A stretch of DNA of 8,995 bases from DASRRB01 sp036732755. GTDB lineage: Bacteria; Planctomycetota; B15-G4; SIAN01. Made by a program: the position numbers and the translations under genes. How positions within the stretch are numbered: the first letter of the stretch is position 1; each line of letters starts with the position of its first letter. The notes beneath the pieces were generated by a model, which saw only the letters and a program-made list of their open reading frames with translations, was not told the DNA's origin and searched no databases. Positions 1 through 5,391 of the stretch are shown here, piece by piece. The stretch spans positions 1 through 8,995 of the forward strand of contig DAINBU010000172.1 in the NCBI GenBank assembly GCA_036732755.1, given 5' to 3'.

Positions 1-152
1 TCCCCGCGGCCTCTTCACCCCCGCCCTCGACGTCCGCTCCAGTTCCAAGCCGCGGTGGCTCCAGTTTCAAGCCGTCACGCCTTGCAGCAACGACACCCTT
101 GCCGCGGGTGCGGAGCTCCGAACGACTCGGACCGGCCTGCCGGGATCGGCCC
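1..152. other. Non-coding flank downstream of the transketolase-like gene
   Basis: No protein can be supported here. The frames that cross this stretch run on as low-complexity Arg/Ala/Pro-rich shadows of the neighbouring gene. The segment lies 3' of the minus-strand gene ending at 153, so it should hold that gene's 3' untranslated end. I see no GC stem followed by a T-run in that direction; the only dyad is a short CCGG-CCTG-CCGG at 132-143. The stretch also contains a tandem imperfect repeat, listed separately. A gene beyond the left edge cannot be judged. Confidence 0.5.
36..74. repeat. Imperfect 17-bp direct repeat, 22-bp period
   Basis: Positions 36-52 and 58-74 carry the same 17-base word (GCTCCAGTTYCAAGCCG) with one C/T difference, separated by 5 bases. 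The 22-bp period is not a multiple of three and no gene covers it, so this is not a protein repeat. It may be the edge of a longer repeat beyond the window, a binding site pair, or chance. Confidence 0.45.
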
Positions 153-2510
153 TCAGGCGTCGCGCACGCGCGCGAGGCGCTTGTCCCGGTCGGCGACGAA
201 GCGCGCGATCCCGTCGCGCAGCGAGGCGGGGTCGAGGTGCGCCTCCTTCACGATCTCGTCGACCGATCCGCCGGTGCGCCAGCGGTCGTCCCAGTCGGGG
301 GTGAGCGCGTACTCCTCCGCCACCTTGTTCCCGAACCAGTCGCCCATCACCTTCCGGCCCGCCGACGAGATCACGGTCGAGTCCTGCCACTCCTTCCACG
401 GCAGCAGCTTCTCCTGGTACTCCTTCGGCTGCATTCGGAAGAGCTCGTGGCTGCTGACGATCAGGACGCGGACGTTGGGGCCCTTCTCCTTCAGCTCGGG
501 CAGCAGCTTCATCATCGAGTCGACGACGCTCGTGCCCTGGCAGATCAGCGTGCCCTGCTTCGGCCGGGCCGGGTCGAACTCCTTGCCGACGTAGAGCCCC
601 TTCGCCGCCAGGCGGAAGTCGTCCATGCCGAGCTTCGCGCGGTCGGGGATGTTCACCGGCGGGCGCGTGAGATGGAGCGCGATCACCGGGACGTCGGTCG
701 AGAGCGCCGCGGCGAGGCAGGGCGCGACGTCGTTGTGCTCCCACGGGTGGAGGTTGATCACGCGGCCGCGCGGAAAGAGCTGCGTCACGCCCGGCGCGAA
801 GATGCCGAAGTGGGTGCGCGAGTCCTCGGCCGTCTCGGGTCCGGAGTGGCCGGCGACCCAGAGCACGCGCCCGACCTTGATCTGGCTGTCCTGCGCGAGC
901 TGCGAGAAGAGCCGCATCATGCCGTACTTGAGGTAGCTGAACGAGCCGTAGGTCGAGCAGGCGCCGAAGTAGCCGCGGAACTCCTCGAAGGGCCGCGGCG
1001 AGAAGTTGGTGCAGGCGATCCCGACCGCGATGCCCGAGTTCGTGAACTCGGTGATCTCCTGCGGCAGCAGCGCGCCGTCGAGGTTGGTCTCGCGCTGATA
1101 CCAGCCGTGGCCCTTGAACGCGCCGTAGCCCAGCGCGAAGCCGGCGATGTTGGTCGACTCGGCGAGGTCGGCGCTGCAGGCGATGAAGAGCGGCCGGCCG
1201 GCCGTCTCCTGGCTGAGCGCGTTCACGTACCCGGCGTACTTGGAGAAGCCGGCGCGGTTGGGCGCCTTGGTGCCGGGCGCCGCGAAGAGGTCGGCGGGGA
1301 GCTGCGCGACCTCGAGGATTCGCGGATCGCGCGCCGGGTCGACGTCGGGACGCACCTTGAACTTCGGCAACTCGTCGGGCACCGACTCGGCGATCTCGAC
1401 GAGTCGCTTGGCGAGGAACTCGAGCACGTCGGGCCGCTGCACGCGCAGCGCGTCGAGCGCGCGGTTCATGTTGGTCCAGGTCTGCTCGCGGAACGCCTTC
1501 CCGTCCTCGGGCGCCGCCGCGTCGACGCCGACGAACTCGACGCCGCGCCGCTTCGCGAACGCCTTCTTGGTCTCCCAGAAGAGCGCGCTGTTCTTCGCGT
1601 GCGGGCTGCCGTGCGACTTGTAGTCGACCACGCCGTAGCCGCGCCCCTTGCGCGTCTTGACCCAGAGCATGTTCGGCGTCGTCCGCTGGGCGCGCGCGGC
1701 GAGGCGCGTGATCGCCTGCCCGATCGCGTGGAAGTCGTGGCCGTGCAGCGTCCCCTCGACGTTCCAGCCGTACGACTCGAACCACTCCTTCGGCGTGCCC
1801 TTCACCACCGAGCTGACCGCGTGCGGGTCGATGCCGTGGTCGTTCCAGTCGACGAGGTACCAGAGGGTGCCGAGCCCCAGCCCGTACGCGCTGTTCTTGG
1901 TCTCGTGGATGGCGCCCGCGGTCATGCCGCCTTCGCCCTCGAGCGCGAAGACGCGCACCTCCTCGGCGCCGGCGAGCCGCAGCGCGACCGCCTCGCCCGC
2001 CGCCGCCGGCGAGCCGTGGCCCGACGGCCCGGTGTTGAACTTGAAGAAGAGGGTCTTGCCCTCCATCTCCGCGTGGCCGGGGAGCCCGCCGTTGCGGCGC
2101 AGGTCGAGCAGGTCCTTGGGGAGGAGCGTGAACTTCTCGCCGAGCGGATGGGCGTAGCGCGCGTCGCCCGTCTTCTCGTGCATGAAGCGCAGCGCTTCGT
2201 TGAAGACGGCGAGCGTCGCGTAGACGCCGGGATTGCAGTGGCCGGCGACCAGGATGAAGCGGTCGCCGAAGCGCTTCTCCGGGTGGCGGATGTCGAAGCG
2301 CATGAAGCCGGAGAGGAGCGTGCTCACCAGCACCGGCACCTTGCTGCGGCTGCCGCCCGGATGCCCGCTCTGCCGGTGGTTCAGCGTGAGGTCGATCATC
2401 TGGTCGATGACGTCGGCGATCACCTCGAAGTGGGGGGCCCACGCCTCGAACTGTGCGGGCGTCGGATCGACGCGGGGACGGTGGGCGACGGGCGCGAGGG
2501 TCGGGGCCAT
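153..2510 (-). CDS. Transketolase-family thiamine-diphosphate enzyme, non-canonical (785 aa)
   Basis: Thiamine-diphosphate enzyme of the transketolase superfamily, expected to move two-carbon ketol units in the cytoplasm. The N-terminal pyrophosphate domain (about 25-330) shows SGHPG (His50), AGHCNPG (His91) and PGH (His146), matching transketolase active-site histidines. A metal motif GEG (192-194) is followed by Asn223. The Glu193-Asn223 spacing of 30 equals that of the usual Asp/Asn metal ligands, but Asp is replaced by Glu. The pyrimidine domain (about 415-620) has CSADL (445-449), the catalytic Glu488 in ITEF, and Asp563/His567 at the canonical 4-residue spacing. A C-terminal transketolase domain follows (about 645-785). 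At 785 aa it is longer than classic transketolase (about 665 aa). Two segments, NPGVYA and FESYGWNVEG, look more like pyruvate dehydrogenase E1 (AceE). The arginine that binds sugar phosphate in E. coli TktA seems not to be conserved, so the substrate is uncertain. The ATG at 2510 has no strong Shine-Dalgarno sequence. It is transcribed alone, divergent from holB. Confidence 0.88.
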   Translation of the reverse strand: MAPTLAPVAHRPRVDPTPAQFEAWAPHFEVIADVIDQMIDLTLNHRQSGHPGGSRSKVPVLVSTLLSGFMRFDIRHPEKRFGDRFILVAGHCNPGVYATLAVFNEALRFMHEKTGDARYAHPLGEKFTLLPKDLLDLRRNGGLPGHAEMEGKTLFFKFNTGPSGHGSPAAAGEAVALRLAGAEEVRVFALEGEGGMTAGAIHETKNSAYGLGLGTLWYLVDWNDHGIDPHAVSSVVKGTPKEWFESYGWNVEGTLHGHDFHAIGQAITRLAARAQRTTPNMLWVKTRKGRGYGVVDYKSHGSPHAKNSALFWETKKAFAKRRGVEFVGVDAAAPEDGKAFREQTWTNMNRALDALRVQRPDVLEFLAKRLVEIAESVPDELPKFKVRPDVDPARDPRILEVAQLPADLFAAPGTKAPNRAGFSKYAGYVNALSQETAGRPLFIACSADLAESTNIAGFALGYGAFKGHGWYQRETNLDGALLPQEITEFTNSGIAVGIACTNFSPRPFEEFRGYFGACSTYGSFSYLKYGMMRLFSQLAQDSQIKVGRVLWVAGHSGPETAEDSRTHFGIFAPGVTQLFPRGRVINLHPWEHNDVAPCLAAALSTDVPVIALHLTRPPVNIPDRAKLGMDDFRLAAKGLYVGKEFDPARPKQGTLICQGTSVVDSMMKLLPELKEKGPNVRVLIVSSHELFRMQPKEYQEKLLPWKEWQDSTVISSAGRKVMGDWFGNKVAEEYALTPDWDDRWRTGGSVDEIVKEAHLDPASLRDGIARFVADRDKRLARVRDA

Positions 2511-2539
2511 GGAGGTTCCGCCGTGAAAAAGGGCCCGCG

Positions 2540-2545
2540 ATCATA
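2540..2545 (-). promoter_or_regulatory. Candidate -10 box for the transketolase-like gene
   Basis: Read on the minus strand, 2545-2540 is TATGAT, a 5/6 match to the sigma70 -10 consensus, ending 29 bases before the ATG at 2510. No good -35 hexamer is visible at 16-17 bp upstream. It sits in the 59-bp divergent gap shared with holB. This is a sequence match only. Confidence 0.35.
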
Positions 2546-2555
2546 CTTGCACCGC

Positions 2556-2563
2556 TACGCTCC
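2556..2563 (+). promoter_or_regulatory. holB: Candidate -10-like box (TACGCTCC) for holB
   Basis: TACGCT fits the -10 consensus only weakly (3/6), but it lies 8 bases before the holB ATG at 2570 in a 59-bp intergenic gap. A transcript from it would have almost no leader, in keeping with the lack of a Shine-Dalgarno sequence before holB. The TAnnnTCC form recurs before moaC and in the gap upstream of the protease gene. Tentative. Confidence 0.25.
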
Positions 2564-2569
2564 GGGACG

Positions 2570-3697
2570 ATGGCCGGGACGGGCGACGACGAGGCGGTCG
2601 AGGTCGAGGAGGGCGGGGCGCCGCCGGCCGCGGCGCCGCGCGAGTTCGGTCCCGCGCGCGCCGCCGACGGCGCGCTCGGCCTCTCGGCGCTGGTCGGCCA
2701 CGCGGTCGCGCGCCGGCTGCTCGGCGAGCGGCTGCGCGGCGGCACGCTGCCGCACGCGCTGCTCCTGGTCGGCCCGCGCGGGGTCGGGAAGCGGACGCTC
2801 GCGCAGGCGCTGGTCGCCGAGCACTTCTGCGCCGAGCGGCGCGGCTGCGGGAAGTGCGCCGCGTGCGGCGCGCTGCGGCGCGGCAACCATCCGGGCTTCG
2901 TCACGGTCGCGCCGCCGGAGGGGAAGAGCGCGATCCCGATCGACGCGATCCAGGCGCTCGGGCGCGAGATCTCGCTGCGGCCCGCCGACGAGCGCGGCCG
3001 CGTCGCGCTGATCCGCGGCGCCGACCGCATGACGCCCGCGGCGCAGGACGCGCTGCTCAAGACGCTCGAAGAACCGCCGCCTGCCAACGTCCTGGTGCTG
3101 ACCGCGGTGCGCCCCGACGCGGTGCTCGCGACCATCCGGTCCCGTTGCCAGCGTCATGCGCTCGCGCCCCTCACCGACGCCGAGCTCGGCGAGGTCGCCC
3201 GGCGGCTCGGCCTCGCGCCGGCCGTCCCCCTGTCGGTCGCGCGCGGGTGCCCCGGCCAGCTCGCGCACCTTTCCGACGAGCGCTGCGGGCGTCTGCGCGA
3301 GGGGGCGGTGCGCCTGCTCGCCGCGCCGCGCGGCCGCGAGGACCTCGCGCGAGTCGTCGCGCTGCTGCATTCCACGCTCCCGAAGGAGGCGGAGCCAGCA
3401 CAGGTGCGCGCGGCCGCGCACGAGCTGCTCGCGCTGCTCGCTTCGCTGGTGCGCGACCTCGTCGTGTTGAGGGCGTCCGGCGCCGCCGATAGAGTCCGCA
3501 ACTCCGACCACCTCGATCGGCTGTCCGCGCTCGCGGGCCGCGCGGAGTGGGCGGACGCATTCGGCGCGCTGCGGCGGCTGGCGCGCGCGCGAGATCTCGT
3601 CGACGGCAACGTCGACCCCGCTTCGGCGCTCCTCTCCTTGTTCCGTCCCGGAACGGAGGATGTCGCGCGCGACGAAGGGCTCGGGGCCGGGGCCTGA
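2570..3697 (+). CDS. holB: DNA polymerase III subunit delta' (HolB)
   Basis: Subunit of the clamp-loader complex that places the beta sliding clamp on primed DNA during replication (375 aa). The AAA+ module begins near residue 40 (ALVGH). Its P-loop at 68-75 reads GPRGVGKR, with Arg where a canonical Walker A has Ser/Thr. A zinc module has Cys87, Cys93, Cys96 and Cys99. The helix LLKTLEEPP (162-170) and the SRC motif (191-193), the arginine-finger signature of clamp-loader subunits, are both present. A helical C-terminal part follows. The ATG at 2570 is the first sensible start: further upstream the frame runs back into the divergent neighbour, and downstream no start precedes the AAA+ core. 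About 36 extra N-terminal residues, acidic then Ala/Pro-rich, look like a disordered extension. The stop lies 19 bp before ricT, so the two are probably cotranscribed, as holB and ricT (yaaT) are neighbours in Bacillus. Confidence 0.93.
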   Translation: MAGTGDDEAVEVEEGGAPPAAAPREFGPARAADGALGLSALVGHAVARRLLGERLRGGTLPHALLLVGPRGVGKRTLAQALVAEHFCAERRGCGKCAACGALRRGNHPGFVTVAPPEGKSAIPIDAIQALGREISLRPADERGRVALIRGADRMTPAAQDALLKTLEEPPPANVLVLTAVRPDAVLATIRSRCQRHALAPLTDAELGEVARRLGLAPAVPLSVARGCPGQLAHLSDERCGRLREGAVRLLAAPRGREDLARVVALLHSTLPKEAEPAQVRAAAHELLALLASLVRDLVVLRASGAADRVRNSDHLDRLSALAGRAEWADAFGALRRLARARDLVDGNVDPASALLSLFRPGTEDVARDEGLGAGA

Positions 3698-3706
3698 GCC
3701 GGAACC

Positions 3707-3713
3707 GGAAGGA
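3707..3713 (+). promoter_or_regulatory. ricT: Ribosome binding site of ricT
   Basis: GGAAGGA lies just before the ATG at 3717, with tight spacing (3 bases from its 3' end). It favours 3717 over the in-frame ATG at 3660, where a GGAGG abuts the start codon with no spacer. The family alignment of the N-terminus also favours 3717. Confidence 0.5.
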
Positions 3714-3716
3714 CGC

Positions 3717-4763
3717 ATGCGTCGACTCACCACCGTGCGCTACGGGCAGCAGCGACTGCGCGGCCTCTTCACCGTCGAGGCGACCGACGAGGTGAAGGCG
3801 GGCGACGCCTGCCTGGTCCGGTCGCCGCGCGGCCAGGAGCTCGGCGTCGTCCTCGCGACGCCGATCGACGACGGCCAGGGAAAGTCCGGCTGCGGTGAGG
3901 CGGCCTGCGGGAGCTGCGCGACGTCGCAGGGCGTCGTGCTGCGGCGCGCCACCCCCGACGAGCAGAAGCGCGAGAAGGAGCGCACCAAGCAGGGCGTGAT
4001 GCCGGAGATCCGCTTCGCGCGCCAGCGCGCCCGCGAGTACCGCCTGCCGCTCAAGATCATCGGCGCGGAGTACCTCTTCGACCGCGAGAAGCTGATCCTC
4101 CACTTCGCGTCGGACGGACGAGTCGAGTTCAACTCGCTGGTGAAGGACCTCGCGGCTCAGTTCAAGACGCGCATCGAGCTCAAGCCGATCGGCGCGCGCG
4201 ACGAGGCGCGCCTCACCGGCGACGTGGCGAGCTGCGGGCGCGAGCTCTGCTGCCGCAGCTTCCTGCACGACCTGCAGCCGGTCGCGATGCGCATGGCGAA
4301 GCAGCAGAAGAAGACGCTCGATCCGACCAAGATCGCGGGGCAGTGCGGCAAGCTCAAGTGCTGCCTGCGCTACGAGGACCAGGTCTACGTGGATTTGCAG
4401 AAGTCGCTGCCGCGCCGCAACTCGTGGGTCCGCGTCGAAGCGGGCGTCGGCAAGGTCGTGAACGTCGACCTGCTGCTGCAGAAGCTCGTGCTGCAGGCCG
4501 AGAACGGTGAGCGCAAGATCGTCCACGTCTCCGAGCTGCTCGAGCAGGGGCTCAAGCCGCAGTGGAGCGTGCCGCCGCCGCCGGAGCGGCGCGAGGGCGA
4601 CTCGCGCGGGCCGCGCCGGATCGAGCCGGCGCGCGTGCCGCCGGGCGGCGGGGCGCCGCCGGGTCCGGCCGGCGGCGAGGCGCCACGCTCACCGCCGCCG
4701 CCGAACCCCGACGACGTAGGCGATCTCGACGACGGCCCGGCCGACCCGTCGCTCGAAGGCTGA
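3717..4763 (+). CDS. ricT: PSP1-domain iron-sulfur protein RicT (YaaT family)
   Basis: Homologue of RicT (YaaT), which in Bacillus forms a complex with RicA and RicF, carries [4Fe-4S] clusters and steers RNase Y-dependent mRNA maturation. The 348-aa product starts MRRLTTVRYG, which lines up with the usual family N-terminus (M-x2-V-x-G-V-R-F) and decides the start. The PSP1 core spans about 1-280. Its hallmark is two C-x4-CC motifs, at Cys173/178/179 and Cys210/215/216. An additional C-x4-C-x2-C cluster lies at 59, 64 and 67. A charged stretch (80-95) links the halves. The last 65 residues are Pro/Gly/Arg-rich, acidic at the end and probably disordered. The gene follows holB by 19 bp. No RicA or RicF gene is visible here, and the role outside Firmicutes is inferred from homology. 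Confidence 0.9.
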   Translation: MRRLTTVRYGQQRLRGLFTVEATDEVKAGDACLVRSPRGQELGVVLATPIDDGQGKSGCGEAACGSCATSQGVVLRRATPDEQKREKERTKQGVMPEIRFARQRAREYRLPLKIIGAEYLFDREKLILHFASDGRVEFNSLVKDLAAQFKTRIELKPIGARDEARLTGDVASCGRELCCRSFLHDLQPVAMRMAKQQKKTLDPTKIAGQCGKLKCCLRYEDQVYVDLQKSLPRRNSWVRVEAGVGKVVNVDLLLQKLVLQAENGERKIVHVSELLEQGLKPQWSVPPPPERREGDSRGPRRIEPARVPPGGGAPPGPAGGEAPRSPPPPNPDDVGDLDDGPADPSLEG

Positions 4764-4779
4764 GCCCGCGCGCGACCCC

Positions 4780-4824
4780 CAGCGGTCGTGGCCCAGGAAA
4801 GCGGCTGCACCAGCGGTCGAGGCC
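4780..4824. repeat. Imperfect 14-bp direct repeat after ricT
   Basis: CAGCGGTCGTGGCC at 4780-4793 and CAGCGGTCGAGGCC at 4811-4824 differ at one base and are 31 bp apart. They lie in the 168-bp gap between ricT and the Minf_1886 gene. The role is unknown and chance is possible in such GC-rich DNA. Confidence 0.35.
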
Positions 4825-4880
4825 CCGGCGCCCCGCGCCCGACGGCATGGGTTTTTTGCGCTCCGGCCTCCGCACGCCCG

Positions 4881-4901
4881 CGCCGATAGGAACCTTCGGC
4901 G
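4881..4901 (+). other. Inverted repeat (stem-loop) upstream of the Minf_1886 gene
   Basis: CGCCGA (4881-4886) pairs perfectly with TCGGCG (4896-4901). After one bulged T, two further pairs (AG/CT) close a GAAC tetraloop, giving an 8-bp stem. It ends 30 bases before the ATG at 4932. It has no T-run, so it is not an intrinsic terminator. It could be an operator dyad or a 5' leader hairpin. Confidence 0.4.
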
Positions 4902-4921
4902 CCGGCCCAAAATGGCGGCGC

Positions 4922-4926
4922 GGAGG
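4922..4926 (+). promoter_or_regulatory. Shine-Dalgarno of the Minf_1886-family gene
   Basis: GGAGG with a 5-base spacer before the ATG at 4932. This is a strong site that fixes the start. Confidence 0.75.
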
Positions 4927-4931
4927 ATCCG

Positions 4932-5333
4932 ATGGCCGCCCTCTCCCTGGAAACGCGGATCGAGGAGCTGATCCGGAAGGACCGGCGCTACAGCGTCGAG
5001 GCCTACCAGTATGTCTTCGACGCCCTCGACTACGTGCTGCAGCACCCCGCCTGCCGCTCGACCGTCTCGCGCCACATCACCGTGTCGGAGCTGCTCGAAG
5101 GCTTCCGGCGCCTCGGCCTCGAGCAGTTCGGCCCGCTCGCGCGCTGCGTGTTCGAGAGCTGGGGCGTCTACTCGACGACCGACTTCGGCGAGATCGTCTT
5201 CAAGCTGATCGAGAACGACCTGCTGAACCAGGGCGACCACGACCGCCGCGAAGACTTCGCGAACGGCTTCGACTTCCGCGAGGCGTTCGAAGAGGGCTAC
5301 CGGCCGGTGCTGCGCTCGAGCGACCGCGCCTGA
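4932..5333 (+). CDS. Minf_1886 family protein (function unknown)
   Basis: 133-aa cytoplasmic protein that I recognise as the Minf_1886 family, known from Planctomycetes, Verrucomicrobia and deltaproteobacteria-like phyla and without an assigned function. Family marks are RYSVEAYQYVFDALDY near residues 19-34, RHITVSELLEG (47-57), then QFGPLA, WGVYSTTDFGEIVF, DRREDF and FDFREAF toward the C-terminus. There is no signal peptide or membrane segment. The length fits the family. A strong GGAGG precedes the ATG. It lies 168 bp downstream of ricT on the same strand and convergent with the protease gene, so it may be read through from holB-ricT or have its own promoter in the gap. Two cysteines (41, 72) are not arranged as a metal site. 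The family call is by recalled sequence pattern, and no biochemical role can be deduced. Confidence 0.82.
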   Translation: MAALSLETRIEELIRKDRRYSVEAYQYVFDALDYVLQHPACRSTVSRHITVSELLEGFRRLGLEQFGPLARCVFESWGVYSTTDFGEIVFKLIENDLLNQGDHDRREDFANGFDFREAFEEGYRPVLRSSDRA

Positions 5334-5391
5334 GCCCGCGCCGGCGCGCGCGAGCCCGCGACGTTTCGCTCAGCCGCCCTTCCCGCTCTTC

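Noticed and set aside
153..2510. Phosphoketolase, suggested by the near-790-aa length
   Set aside because: Phosphoketolase hallmarks are not seen. The SGHPG, CSADL and D-x3-H (DSRTH) motifs fit transketolase instead.
2453..2569. Upstream start for holB at 2453
   Set aside because: It would overlap the divergent transketolase-like gene and its promoter and adds residues without family similarity.
67..3135. Very long open frames antisense to or out of frame with the transketolase-like and holB genes
   Set aside because: They are Arg/Ala/Pro-rich low-complexity translations with no recognisable motifs, as expected from shadows in high-GC coding DNA. The opposite frames encode clear conserved proteins.
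3660..3716. ATG at 3660 as ricT start
   Set aside because: GGAGG abuts that ATG with no spacer, it overlaps the holB end, and RicT family alignment begins at the ATG at 3717.
4836..4857. T-run (six T at 4852-4857) as an intrinsic terminator of holB-ricT
   Set aside because: The only stem before it is CCC/GGG with an 8-base loop, too weak for a terminator.
5332..5360. GAGCCCGCG direct repeat and GCGCCGGCGC palindrome in the convergent gap
   Set aside because: Short GC-only words of this kind are expected by chance here. There is no T-run on either strand to make a terminator.
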